Positions 39,581-47,834 of a stretch of 64,000 nt of DNA are shown here, in pieces (the first letter of the stretch is position 1; each line of letters begins with the position of its first letter). This stretch comes from Oceanisphaera avium (GTDB lineage: Bacteria; Pseudomonadota; Gammaproteobacteria; Enterobacterales; Aeromonadaceae), in assembly GCF_002157875.1 (NCBI RefSeq), contig NZ_CP021376.1:1791501-1855500 (forward strand), written 5' to 3'. Below the pieces are notes generated by a model. That model had not been told where the DNA came from. It made no database searches and was given only the letters and a program-made list of their open reading frames with translations. A program made the translations under genes and the position numbers.

Positions 39581-39909
39581 AGTGTTAAACCAATATAATA
39601 AAGTAAGAAAGCTATTCTCCTAGTCACTACTAGTAAACCCTGGCTGCTATTAACTATCACGCTTATATAGCACTTAATTATTAGAAGTGAGAGTGCCTAA
39701 CTTCATAAGGCAACGACTTATATTACCATTAATAAATAAACTAAGCTGTACCGTAAGTTAATGAAGCCGTTGGAGCTTAGGCTACTGTTACTTAAACTGC
39801 TGTTTAATAAAGAGAGTACTGAATAAAAAAATATTTATGAATAATAAAAAAACTTATTATTCATATTAAATAGGAGTATCAAATAAACATTTAATTAATA
39901 CCCCCACCA
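39581..39909. other. AT-rich intergenic region
   Basis: About 330 bp between two minus-strand genes. Except for the inverted repeat at 39837-39864, I see no gene or clear signal; it should contain the promoter of the GGDEF gene. Confidence 0.4.
39837..39864 (-). terminator. AT-rich inverted repeat after rlmA
   Basis: The arms ATGAATAATAA and TTATTATTCAT (11 bp, perfect) with a 6-base loop lie 46 bp downstream of the rlmA stop. It may be a weak terminator or a protein binding site; the stem is nearly all A-T. Confidence 0.4.
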
Positions 39910-40740
39910 CTAGTGACTTATTTTTTGATAAACCCGTAACATAAAATCGGCGTCACATTTTAGCTCCGCCATAGCGGTTAACGCTTGGCGCACCTCAAGG
40001 CTGGCCTTCCAAGCAAACGGGGTCATTTGTAAGAGGTCATCAGCTTGCTCACCGGTTAATGCCATGTCGTAAGTCAGCTTAGTTGCTGCTATTAGCGCAA
40101 ATCCGGCTAGCTCTTCACTTGTTTCATCGTGCAAGTGCACGTTTTCATAAATCAGCTCTTTAAGCTGGTAAAGGTGGCGCGCGGCGGGCGTGACTGTGAT
40201 AACCACCCCTTGTTTGTTTAATACTCGCGCCAGCTCTAGCGCCTCGCAGGGGGCATAAATGCGGACAATGGCATTCAGGCTGTGATCGGCAAAAGGTAAG
40301 CGCTGACTAGAAGCCACACAGAACTGCATATGAGGCGAGCTATATCGCTTTGCAGCATAACGAATTGCAACTTTTGAAATATCTAAGCCATAACAAGTGG
40401 CACACTGTGACTGCGCCATGAGTGCATTTGCCAGAAAAGCGGTGTAGTACCCTTCACCACAACCAATATCTAGTATTTGACGAGGCGTATGTTGGGTGTA
40501 GTGCAAACACAAATCGACTACAGCTTGGCGCAGCGGATGATAATGCTCTGTGGCTAAAAACCGTCGGCGCGCCTGCATCATCTCCACATTATCGCCCGGC
40601 TCTTTAGAGCGTTTATGCTGCACCGGCATTAGGTTAACGTAGCCTTCTTTAGCGCGATCAAATTGGTGGTTATTTTCGCACTCTAACCCACCTACCCGAG
40701 GAGTAAGAGCCAAATGACAAAGCGGACACTGATAAGACAT
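39910..40740 (-). CDS. rlmA: 23S rRNA (guanine-745-N1)-methyltransferase
   Basis: Methylates G745 of 23S rRNA. The 276 aa match E. coli RlmA (269 aa). The N-terminal zinc finger has CPLC and a second Cys/His pair (CENNH), followed by AKEGYVNLMPVQHKRSKEPG, the SAM-binding motif LDIGCGEGYYT, and LLQMTPFAW near the C-terminus. ATG at 40740 corresponds to the E. coli start (MSFSCPLC); a TTG four codons upstream is not needed. It stands alone. Confidence 0.95.
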   Translation of the reverse strand: MSYQCPLCHLALTPRVGGLECENNHQFDRAKEGYVNLMPVQHKRSKEPGDNVEMMQARRRFLATEHYHPLRQAVVDLCLHYTQHTPRQILDIGCGEGYYTAFLANALMAQSQCATCYGLDISKVAIRYAAKRYSSPHMQFCVASSQRLPFADHSLNAIVRIYAPCEALELARVLNKQGVVITVTPAARHLYQLKELIYENVHLHDETSEELAGFALIAATKLTYDMALTGEQADDLLQMTPFAWKASLEVRQALTAMAELKCDADFMLRVYQKISH

Positions 40741-40960
40741 GTAAACCTGCAACGAAAGAAGATAAGCAACATAACGAAGCGCAGTGTAATTGTTTTCTTT
40801 AGCACATGCGATTGTTAAGCTTATCGCGCTTTAATCGGTGCTCGCCCACTTAAGTGAACAAAAATTCGTCAAATTGTTAATCAAACCTCTCATGTCAGGG
40901 CAAAATACTGTATATTCTGGCCTCGTTTTTTGACTGTAGCGACTCTACAGAGGATCTCTT

Positions 40961-42355
40961 ATGCAATTTTCATCTTTAGATTTAGCCCCCGAGCTACAAC
41001 GTGCCTTAGTGGCCTGTGGCTACAGTGCAATGACGGCCGTACAAGAGCTGGCCATAGTGCCCGCACGGCGCGGTAAAGACTTACAAGTAACGGCGCAAAC
41101 CGGCACTGGCAAAACTGCCGCCTTTGCGGTGCCAGTATTGCAGCGCATGCTAGATAACCCAAAACAAACGCTAGCGCGCCGCCCACGCACCCTGATATTA
41201 ACGCCCACCCGTGAGCTTGCCGAACAGCTTGGCGACTCGATTAGTGACTATGCCCAGTTTTTACCTATTAGCGTCACCGCTCTCTATGGGGGTGTAAAAA
41301 TGGGTGGCCAAGCCAATAAGTTAAAGGCAGGCGTAGACTTGGTAATCAGTACTCCTGGGCGCTTAATGGAGCACTTAACGCTTGGCAACTTAACCTTAAG
41401 CGATGTCGAATTTGTCGTACTCGATGAAGCGGACCGTATGTTAGATATGGGCTTTATCAATGATGTGCTTAAATTAATACAACTGACCGCCAAGAAGCGC
41501 CAAACCTTATTGTTTTCTGCCACCACTTCTCCTGCAGTGAATGAGCTATCCCATAAAATTTTGCATGATCATCAGCAGATCCGGGTAGCTAAAATCAATA
41601 GTACCGCCGAAACCGTGACTCACGTGGTGTATCCGGTAGAAGAAAGCCGCAAAATTGAATTATTTGAAGCGCTGTTAGCCGAGCATAACTGGTTTCAGGT
41701 GTTAGTGTTTACGAGCACTAAAGAGCAAGCGGATCGACTCTTAGCAGGGTTAAAAAAGAGTAAAGTTGCTGCAGGCGTATGCCATGGCGATAAGAGCCAA
41801 GGTTCACGTCGTCGCGCCATTGCCGATTTTAAAGCCGCAAAAATTCAAGTGTTAATAGCCACGGAAGTCGCCGCCCGCGGCTTAGATATCCAAGGCTTAG
41901 ATTATGTAGTTAACTTTAATTTGCCCTATTTAGCAGAAGATTATGTGCATCGTATTGGGCGTACCGGCCGTGCGGGCGCTCGTGGCACCGCCCTGTCGTT
42001 TGTTAGCCGTGAAGAAGAGCAATCCCTAGAGCGTATCCAAAAGCTCATTGGCACCGAGATCCAGCGCATTATAAAGCCTGGCTTTGAAGTCACTAGCCGT
42101 GCCTCTTTACTAAAGAGCTTATCGCGAAAAGTCATTTCTGGACGTTCTAATCGCGCCAGTGAAACAATCATTGAGTTGGCCAGCTCTGGTGATAAGCAAC
42201 CTCAAGGTAAACCTCGTCGTGCACGCCCAAGTGCTGACACTGAGCAAAAAGTAGCAGCTAAGCCAGTGCATTATAAAAAGAGTCAAAAGCCAACAGAAAC
42301 AGGCCCGAAGAAAAAGAAATTGCGCGGCAAACGCGCGCAGCAACATTCTCGTTAA
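40961..42355 (+). CDS. RhlE-like DEAD-box RNA helicase
   Basis: ATP-dependent RNA helicase of 464 aa. All core motifs are present: AQTGTGKT (motif I), PTRELAEQL (Ia), TPGRL (Ib), VLDEADRMLDMGF (II), FSATT (III), and HRIGRTGRAG (VI). The C-terminal tail (about 395-464) is rich in Lys, Arg and Gln, a positively charged RNA-binding extension as in RhlE and CsdA relatives. RhlE is the closest member I recognise, but assignment among RhlE, SrmB-like and DbpA-like helicases cannot be settled here. Confidence 0.93.
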   Translation: MQFSSLDLAPELQRALVACGYSAMTAVQELAIVPARRGKDLQVTAQTGTGKTAAFAVPVLQRMLDNPKQTLARRPRTLILTPTRELAEQLGDSISDYAQFLPISVTALYGGVKMGGQANKLKAGVDLVISTPGRLMEHLTLGNLTLSDVEFVVLDEADRMLDMGFINDVLKLIQLTAKKRQTLLFSATTSPAVNELSHKILHDHQQIRVAKINSTAETVTHVVYPVEESRKIELFEALLAEHNWFQVLVFTSTKEQADRLLAGLKKSKVAAGVCHGDKSQGSRRRAIADFKAAKIQVLIATEVAARGLDIQGLDYVVNFNLPYLAEDYVHRIGRTGRAGARGTALSFVSREEEQSLERIQKLIGTEIQRIIKPGFEVTSRASLLKSLSRKVISGRSNRASETIIELASSGDKQPQGKPRRARPSADTEQKVAAKPVHYKKSQKPTETGPKKKKLRGKRAQQHSR

Positions 42356-42407
42356 AATATAAGCGTTAATATTAAACGCTAGCATTAACAGCACTAACCA
42401 AAAAACC

Positions 42408-42443
42408 AAAGCCGCCAGTGGAGTGCTCCACTGGCGGCTTTTT
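42408..42443 (+). terminator. Terminator of the helicase gene
   Basis: A long stem AAAGCCGCCAGTGGAG / CTCCACTGGCGGCTTT with a very small loop and a T run, 52 bp after the stop. Confidence 0.92.
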
Positions 42444-42573
42444 AGTAGCAACAGCCTGAGCGTAATAAGAGCGGCTACTTAGCTTATTAATAGCAGTTTG
42501 GATAAGAGCAATTTTTTAAGTCATTGTTCTAAAAATATTTAGCCAAAACAAAGGTCTACTCACCGTCATACCG

Positions 42574-42594
42574 ATACTGAGTCCAGTTCAGTAT
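42574..42594. repeat. Short inverted repeat
   Basis: ATACTGA / TCAGTAT around a 7-base loop, in the stretch CACCGTCATACCGATACTGA. The wording resembles common small intergenic repeats and the hairpins at 5240-5310. It lies just after the stop codon of the GTDG-repeat gene and may act as its terminator. Confidence 0.4.
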
Positions 42595-42606
42595 GCTCTC
42601 ACCTCG

Positions 42607-43020
42607 TTAGCGAGTAGCTAGTTGACGCATGCGGCTGTCGAAGCGATCCACACCATCGGTGCCATTAATGGCTAAATTAAGGCGCACACTGGCGATATTT
42701 TGGTGCGCGCTGTGAGCGTGAGTCGCGCTGATTTGACGCATTTTTGCATCGAAGCGATCTACGCCATCGGTACCTTGGCTGTCCACATTAAGAAAGATAT
42801 CTGCAGGTACACAGTCAGCAATCGTGCTGCCGGCACGTTTTGCTTGGTGCTGGGCCATCTTGGCATCAAAGCGGCTTGCGCCATCTGTGCCTTGATTAAG
42901 GACGCTAAAACAAGCGCCGCTACTTACCAGCGAGCTGCTAGTAGCCGTGTTAGCAACAGCGGCTTGAGTAGACAGTAAGCTGGTGGCGGCAATAATAAGC
43001 AGTGCAGAAGTTTTTAACAT
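42607..43020 (-). CDS. Secreted protein with three GTDGxxRFDxxM repeats
   Basis: I do not recognise this 137-aa protein. A cleavable signal peptide (1-23, ending AAVA) predicts export. The mature part holds three copies of the motif GTDGxxRFDxxM at residues 44-55, 83-94 and 120-131, spaced 39 and 37 residues; each is preceded by a short hydrophobic strand-like run (VLNQ, LNVDSQ, LNLAIN). Two cysteines (37 and 70) could form a disulfide. ATG 43020 is preferred, since the signal peptide begins there and AGGA lies upstream. A CusR-like box stands 82 bp upstream, which hints at metal control. The repeated Asp residues could bind a cation, but this is a guess. Confidence 0.75.
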   Translation of the reverse strand: MLKTSALLIIAATSLLSTQAAVANTATSSSLVSSGACFSVLNQGTDGASRFDAKMAQHQAKRAGSTIADCVPADIFLNVDSQGTDGVDRFDAKMRQISATHAHSAHQNIASVRLNLAINGTDGVDRFDSRMRQLATR

Positions 43021-43101
43021 GATGTGTATCCTAGGTGACCGGCCCGTCCGGTTGTTAGACACAGCATACGCTGCCTATACTGACCACAGGCTGACGGCTA
43101 A

Positions 43102-43117
43102 ATGACATTCTTGTCAT
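43102..43117. promoter_or_regulatory. CusR/CopR-type operator candidate
   Basis: ATGACA-TTCT-TGTCAT, a perfect 6-bp inverted repeat in the divergent region between the GTDG-repeat gene and the FMN reductase gene. It closely follows the E. coli CusR box (AATGACAANNTTGTCATT), bound by a copper-responsive two-component regulator. It lies 82 bp from one start and 119 bp from the other. Confidence 0.5.
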
Positions 43118-43235
43118 AAATAAAAAGCCATAAACAGGGCATTTTTGTTTTAGCTATTATTTAGAACTGGTATTTATTTAGATTAGGATTAGTGGATTAT
43201 TAATTAGAAGAGATAAGTAACATAAGGAATCTATT

Positions 43236-43904
43236 ATGGCATTGAATTTATTAATTTTTTTAGGTTCGGTGCGCACGAGTGGACCGCCATTTCCGGCGCG
43301 ATTAGGTGAGCGCGTCGCGTTATACAGTGCTCAACAATTAACAGCCGCAGGCCATAAGGTAACGGTTATTGATCCGCTAGATTACCCTCTAGGTGAACAG
43401 TTTAAGCCCCACTTTGCTTACTCAGCAGATAAGGCGCCGCCCGCATTACAACAACTTAGTGAGCGGATTAAAAACGCCGATGGCTATGTCATGGTCAGTC
43501 CTGAATATAATCACAGCATGAGCCCCGCCTTAGCGCATTTGCTAAACCATTTTGGCAGCTCACTGTTTTCTTATAAACCCTGCGCTATTGTTACCTATTC
43601 TGCAGGACAATGGGGTGGCGTACGGGCGGCAGTGAATATGCGCAGCTTCTTATCAGAGTTAGGTTGCTTACCGGTCTCGGCCATGATCCATGTTCCGCAC
43701 GCACAACTTATATTAAACGCCAATGGCGCTTATCTTGAAGGGGTTAACGAGGAGCAATGGCAGAGCTATTTTGCACGAACGTTTAGTCAACTAACTTGGT
43801 GGGCGAATGCCACTAAAGAATATGCACGGCGCTCAGACGGCCAGTCTAAACCCAGCGCTTTTACGAGCCATCCTGCACAGCGCAATGCGCCTAGCCAAGA
43901 TTAA
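43236..43904 (+). CDS. NADPH-dependent FMN reductase (flavodoxin-like fold)
   Basis: Flavin reductase or quinone reductase of 222 aa in the FMN_red family. The N-terminal LIFLGSVRTSGPPFPARLGERV provides the phosphate-binding loop, and SPEYNHSMSPALAHLLNHF is the family's best-conserved stretch. It ends one base before the convergent PlsC-like gene. The true electron acceptor (flavin, quinone, chromate, azo dye) cannot be told from the sequence. It may share the metal box in the divergent region with the GTDG-repeat gene. Confidence 0.85.
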   Translation: MALNLLIFLGSVRTSGPPFPARLGERVALYSAQQLTAAGHKVTVIDPLDYPLGEQFKPHFAYSADKAPPALQQLSERIKNADGYVMVSPEYNHSMSPALAHLLNHFGSSLFSYKPCAIVTYSAGQWGGVRAAVNMRSFLSELGCLPVSAMIHVPHAQLILNANGAYLEGVNEEQWQSYFARTFSQLTWWANATKEYARRSDGQSKPSAFTSHPAQRNAPSQD

Positions 43905-43905
43905 G

Positions 43906-44589
43906 TTAGTCACTGTGGCCCGTCATTCGCAAGCTCAATAAGGCACTATAGCGCTGGCGTAACTCAGCAAGATACGCAGTCACATCGTCATTAAACGCCA
44001 GTGCCTCGCCCACAATAACATCACAGTTAAATGGCACTAATAGCGCTTCACCTTTAGGCAAGGCTTTATCTAAACCATGTAAAATAATAGGGAACACTTG
44101 AGTGGTTGGGCAGTGTTGCGTTAAATAATAAATACCGCGCTTTAATTTAAACTCCCGCTGTTGCGTTAATGAGCGGGTGCCTTCAGGAAAGAACACAATA
44201 ATTTGCTGATCAGCCAAGGCCTGATAGCAACCCGCCAGTAATTGCTCCCGAGGCAGCTTACCGTCACGAGCAATGGGGATAATATCGAGGCAATGGATAG
44301 AAAACCACGCTATCCACTTATTCTTCATAAAGTAATCCGCCGCTGCCACTGGGCGCACCCGATGTAATTGCGATAGCGGATATAGGCTCATGAGTACCAA
44401 GGTATCTAAATGGCTGCTGTGATTGGCCGCTAGAATCGCTGGTCCCTTACTAGGCAGCGCTTGGCGATTAATGACATTTAGACCCAGCGCCACCAAAACG
44501 GTTGGTTTAACAACAAATAAGAAAAAAGCCATTTTCAGCCACTTTTGCTGAGCAAGGTGGCGTAATCGCTTTTTAAACGGATAAGTCAT
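43906..44589 (-). CDS. PlsC-like 1-acyl-glycerol-3-phosphate acyltransferase
   Basis: Membrane-associated acyltransferase of 227 aa, third gene of a phospholipid operon. It has the HX4D site (NHSSHLD), the second motif region around FPEGTRS and one N-terminal hydrophobic segment (about 20-40). ATG at 44589 has AAGGAAG upstream, whereas the longer frame begins with TTG. It lies 10 bp after the ynbB-like gene. The pair ynbA-ynbB plus a PlsC-type enzyme suggests a side route for making a special phospholipid; the substrate is not known. Confidence 0.88.
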   Translation of the reverse strand: MTYPFKKRLRHLAQQKWLKMAFFLFVVKPTVLVALGLNVINRQALPSKGPAILAANHSSHLDTLVLMSLYPLSQLHRVRPVAAADYFMKNKWIAWFSIHCLDIIPIARDGKLPREQLLAGCYQALADQQIIVFFPEGTRSLTQQREFKLKRGIYYLTQHCPTTQVFPIILHGLDKALPKGEALLVPFNCDVIVGEALAFNDDVTAYLAELRQRYSALLSLRMTGHSD

Positions 44590-44599
44590 GGCGTCTTCC

Positions 44600-45532
44600 T
44601 TAGCCGACAATGTCTTGGGTGATGTAGTAAAAATAATGGAAAAACAGCGGTGTGCTATACATTAAGCTGTCCATCCTATCGAGCAAACCTCCATGCCCCG
44701 GAATTAAGGTTCCCGTGTCCTTAATACCAAGATCCCTTTTAATAGAAGACAGCACTACATCGCCAATAAAGCCCATAACAGCAATTAAAAATCCCGCAAC
44801 TAAGCCTTGTTGCCAGCTTAAAATTGTTAGCCAAGGCGCCATTAGCATAGCCAGCACACTGGTGGTGAACACGCCACCAATAAAACCTTGCCACGTTTTA
44901 TTAGGGCTCACTTTTGGAATAATTTTATGTTTGCCAAACTGCTTACCAAACACATACTGGCTGACATCATTACTTTGAGTAATAAATAACAAGAACAGCA
45001 CTAAGCCAATAAAGCCTGCTTGTTCATGAAACCGGCCAAGATTCACTAAATATGCAATATGACTTAAAGTAAATACCGCCAGCATTAAGCTCCACTGTAT
45101 AGTGGCATTCGCCTTAATATAGCCTTTAGTTTCACCGATTAAGGTGGCGCGCATTGGCAAAAATAAGAACATATAAACGGGGATAAAAATGATAAACATG
45201 CCATACCACTGGATATAGGCAAAATAGTACTGCACCGGGATAGCGAGATAAGCCCAAAATACTAAGCGGCGATCCACTACTCGCAAGGGAGCAATGGAAT
45301 AAAATTCTTTTAGCGCTAAGAAACTAATAAAGCCAAAAAAGACAGTGGTCGCCAGTTGTCCCATATACAGCGCCGCTAACACTAAGCCTATCATCCACCA
45401 CCAAGATTGAGTGCGTAGTATGAGCTCTTGGTAATCTCGCTCTGGATATTTATATTTTTTATAAAGCGCAATCGCGGTGGCCAGCACTAACGCCAAGATC
45501 AAAAACAACGTCATGTAAGTAGAATGCGGCAT
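44600..45532 (-). CDS. ynbB: CdsA-family phosphatidate cytidylyltransferase (YnbB-like)
   Basis: Inner membrane enzyme that should make CDP-diacylglycerol from phosphatidate and CTP. 310 aa with about eight hydrophobic segments. The CdsA signature is complete near the C-terminus: KVSPNKTWQGFIGG, then VLSSIKRDLGIKDTGTLIPG and GGLLDRMDSL. It matches E. coli YnbB (298 aa) better than CdsA: NDVSQYVFGKQFGKHKIIP lines up with NDIAQYLWGKSCGRRKVVP. It follows ynbA at 56 bp and precedes the PlsC-like gene, so the three form an operon. Confidence 0.9.
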   Translation of the reverse strand: MPHSTYMTLFLILALVLATAIALYKKYKYPERDYQELILRTQSWWWMIGLVLAALYMGQLATTVFFGFISFLALKEFYSIAPLRVVDRRLVFWAYLAIPVQYYFAYIQWYGMFIIFIPVYMFLFLPMRATLIGETKGYIKANATIQWSLMLAVFTLSHIAYLVNLGRFHEQAGFIGLVLFLLFITQSNDVSQYVFGKQFGKHKIIPKVSPNKTWQGFIGGVFTTSVLAMLMAPWLTILSWQQGLVAGFLIAVMGFIGDVVLSSIKRDLGIKDTGTLIPGHGGLLDRMDSLMYSTPLFFHYFYYITQDIVG

Positions 45533-45588
45533 GGGTATCTCAGCTTTTTATAAAGAGAAAGAAACAACTTACTACTAACGAAACGCTA

Positions 45589-46203
45589 TTAAATTAAGCC
45601 CTTCGCTTCTTGCAAGCCTTTGCGCACTCGGTGGTAGAGGGTGTACGCCAACAAGGCCAATACCAGCCACAATGCCACCGCTATCCAGCGGCTATCAAAC
45701 ACATTAATAGCCACCAATAACCCTAATAAACCAAACACAAAGGCGCGGTCGCTTTTACCCATAGGGCCGTCGTAGCGACGTGAGGCTCCCACCATCAAGC
45801 CCAGCACACCAGCGTATTCTACTAAAACAGCCATGAGCACTACCCCTATTACCAATAAAGGGGGGACAGCGGCGACTAAAGCAAAAGGCAAGTATAAGGC
45901 ACTGTCTGCTACTAGATCGCATAACTCGTTTAAATAAGCCCCCAATCTTGACTGTTGGCCATATTCGCGCGCCAGCATGCCATCAATCGCATTAAGCGCC
46001 ATGCGCAGCAACATCCAGATAGGGATTAATAGGAATACCCAAGGGTGATGTACCTGCCAAGCTACCACTAAGGCGATCAGCACAGAGAGCCCGGCGGCGG
46101 CCAGCGTTACCTGATTAGCCGTGACACCCCGCTGCGCTAAGCGCAACACTGCGGGGCGCAATAGGTTTTGAAAACGCGGTTTAAGGGAATAAATAGAAAT
46201 CAT
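45589..46203 (-). CDS. ynbA: CDP-alcohol phosphatidyltransferase (YnbA-like)
   Basis: Inner membrane enzyme of 204 aa that joins a phosphatidyl group from CDP-diacylglycerol to an alcohol. About six hydrophobic segments. The signature normally reads DxxDGxxARx8GxxxDxxxD; here it is NAIDGMLAREYGQQSRLG followed by AYLNELCD, so the first and the third Asp are Asn. E. coli YnbA shows the same two changes, so this is a family trait and not decay. The alcohol substrate is unknown. First gene of the operon with ynbB and a PlsC-like gene. Confidence 0.9.
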   Translation of the reverse strand: MISIYSLKPRFQNLLRPAVLRLAQRGVTANQVTLAAAGLSVLIALVVAWQVHHPWVFLLIPIWMLLRMALNAIDGMLAREYGQQSRLGAYLNELCDLVADSALYLPFALVAAVPPLLVIGVVLMAVLVEYAGVLGLMVGASRRYDGPMGKSDRAFVFGLLGLLVAINVFDSRWIAVALWLVLALLAYTLYHRVRKGLQEAKGLI

Positions 46204-46415
46204 GACAATCCTTAGTCTGATTAGGTATTAGCACAGTCATCGCACGCAATGATTCAATAACACAGCGTAAGCGTCTAGGTAGATTGCTATTAAATTTGAT
46301 ATGAATACAAAAAGCCACTGCCAAGGTCTACTTAACAGTCATTAATTCAGCGTATCTTGGCACTGGCAATCTTGCTGAAGCGTTAAAAAATCACTTCAAT
46401 GATCAAGGAGTCTGC

Positions 46416-47738
46416 ATGGCGGTTGCTGACAATAAAGGCTCACCCATTCCAAAGGGACGCCTAAGGCGGATGGCCAGTTTAGCCTCTCTAGCCGCGCGCG
46501 TGAGTGGGGGCATGCTTGGCGAGGGGGCGCGCCAATGGGCACGAGGCAAACGCCCCAGCACCAAAGACTTATTATTAACGCCCGCCAATGCCAGTCGTAT
46601 TACTGAGCAATTAGCGCAGTTGCGCGGTGCAGCAATGAAGGTGGGCCAGCTCTTATCCATGGATGCAGGCGACTTATTACCCCCAGAGCTAACGCTAATT
46701 TTGTCACGTTTACAATCTAATGGCACGCCCATGCCTGCTCGCCAGTTAAGCCAAGTATTAGCTAAAGAATTAGGTGAAAACTGGCAGCACCACTTTGCCC
46801 AATTTAGTTTTAAGCCGATGGCGGCCGCCTCTATTGGTCAGGTACATCTGGCTCATGCAGATGATGGTCGAAAATTGGCCATTAAGGTGCAATACCCCGG
46901 CGTTAGCGCCAGCATCGACAGCGACGTCGATAATGTGCTGACACTCCTTAAAATGAGCCGTTTATTACCCGAGCAGCTGGATTATTCAGAATTATTAAAT
47001 GAAGCTAAGCGCCAATTACACGCCGAAGCCGATTATATATTAGAAGCCCAACAGCTGGCCAAATTTGCCAGCTTGTTAGCCGATGAACCGCAATTTGTAT
47101 TACCCCGTGTTGATAGCCAATTAAGTAGCTCTCGCTTGTTGACTATGACTTATATGGAGGGCGTGGCATTGAGTGAGTTGCAACAGCAACCCCAAAGAGT
47201 GCGTAACTCAGTTATTAGCCAGTTGTTTAGATTATTGTTTAAAGAGTTGTTTGAATTTCGGTTAGTGCAAACCGATCCTAATTTTGCTAACTACTTATAT
47301 CAACCCGAGTCGCAACGCTTAGTGTTATTAGACTTTGGCGCTACCCGCACCTCCCCCAGCACCATTAGTGAAGGTTATCGTCAGCTATTAACTGCAGGAC
47401 TAAATAATGACGAGGCAACCATGGAGCAAGCACTTAGTCAGATTGGCTTTTTTAGCCAAGATATTAAGGCCAGCCAGCGCCAAGCGGTGGTAGCTATGGT
47501 GCAATTAGCCTGCGAACCGGTGCGTTGTCCCGATGTTTATGACTTTGCGAACAGCACCTTAGCCATACAAGTTCGCGACGCCGGCTCTAAACTCAGCCTA
47601 GAGCAAGGTTATTGGCACACCCCTCCCGCCGATGCACTATTTCTACATCGCAAAATCGGTGGTCTCTATCTATTAGCCGCTAAGCTTAACGCCCAAGTCA
47701 ATGTGCAGCAGTTATTACGGCCTTACTTAATCATATAA
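46416..47738 (+). CDS. COQ8/ADCK-like atypical kinase (ABC1/UbiB superfamily)
   Basis: Protein of 440 aa of the ABC1 kinase-like superfamily. The KxGQ motif (AAMKVGQLLSMDAGDLL, about residue 72), the ATP-binding LAIKVQYPG lysine, QTDPNFANYLY (catalytic loop) and VLLDFGATR (metal-binding DFG) are in order. QTDPNFANY is the form found in COQ8 (ADCK3), unlike the HADPHPGN of UbiB. COQ8 supports ubiquinone synthesis; the same role here is an inference. ATG has AAGGAG upstream. It stands alone and a strong two-way terminator follows. Confidence 0.9.
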   Translation: MAVADNKGSPIPKGRLRRMASLASLAARVSGGMLGEGARQWARGKRPSTKDLLLTPANASRITEQLAQLRGAAMKVGQLLSMDAGDLLPPELTLILSRLQSNGTPMPARQLSQVLAKELGENWQHHFAQFSFKPMAAASIGQVHLAHADDGRKLAIKVQYPGVSASIDSDVDNVLTLLKMSRLLPEQLDYSELLNEAKRQLHAEADYILEAQQLAKFASLLADEPQFVLPRVDSQLSSSRLLTMTYMEGVALSELQQQPQRVRNSVISQLFRLLFKELFEFRLVQTDPNFANYLYQPESQRLVLLDFGATRTSPSTISEGYRQLLTAGLNNDEATMEQALSQIGFFSQDIKASQRQAVVAMVQLACEPVRCPDVYDFANSTLAIQVRDAGSKLSLEQGYWHTPPADALFLHRKIGGLYLLAAKLNAQVNVQQLLRPYLII

Positions 47739-47778
47739 AAAAGCCCCTATATTGGAATCTCCAACATAGGGGCTTTTT
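47739..47778. terminator. Bidirectional terminator after the kinase gene
   Basis: AAAAGCCCCTAT and ATAGGGGCTTTT continue into TTGGA / TCCAA with one mismatch. T runs are present on both strands, so it can also end the convergent chemoreceptor transcript, which stops 57 bp away. Confidence 0.9.
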
Positions 47779-47834
47779 AGCGCCTTAGTTGTTACTTAGT
47801 CACAACTCGGCTGGAGCACGGCGAGGCATTTTAC

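Noticed and set aside
45589..46203. Decayed CDP-alcohol phosphatidyltransferase because of missing Asp residues
   Set aside because: The same Asn residues occur in E. coli YnbA, so it is a family trait.
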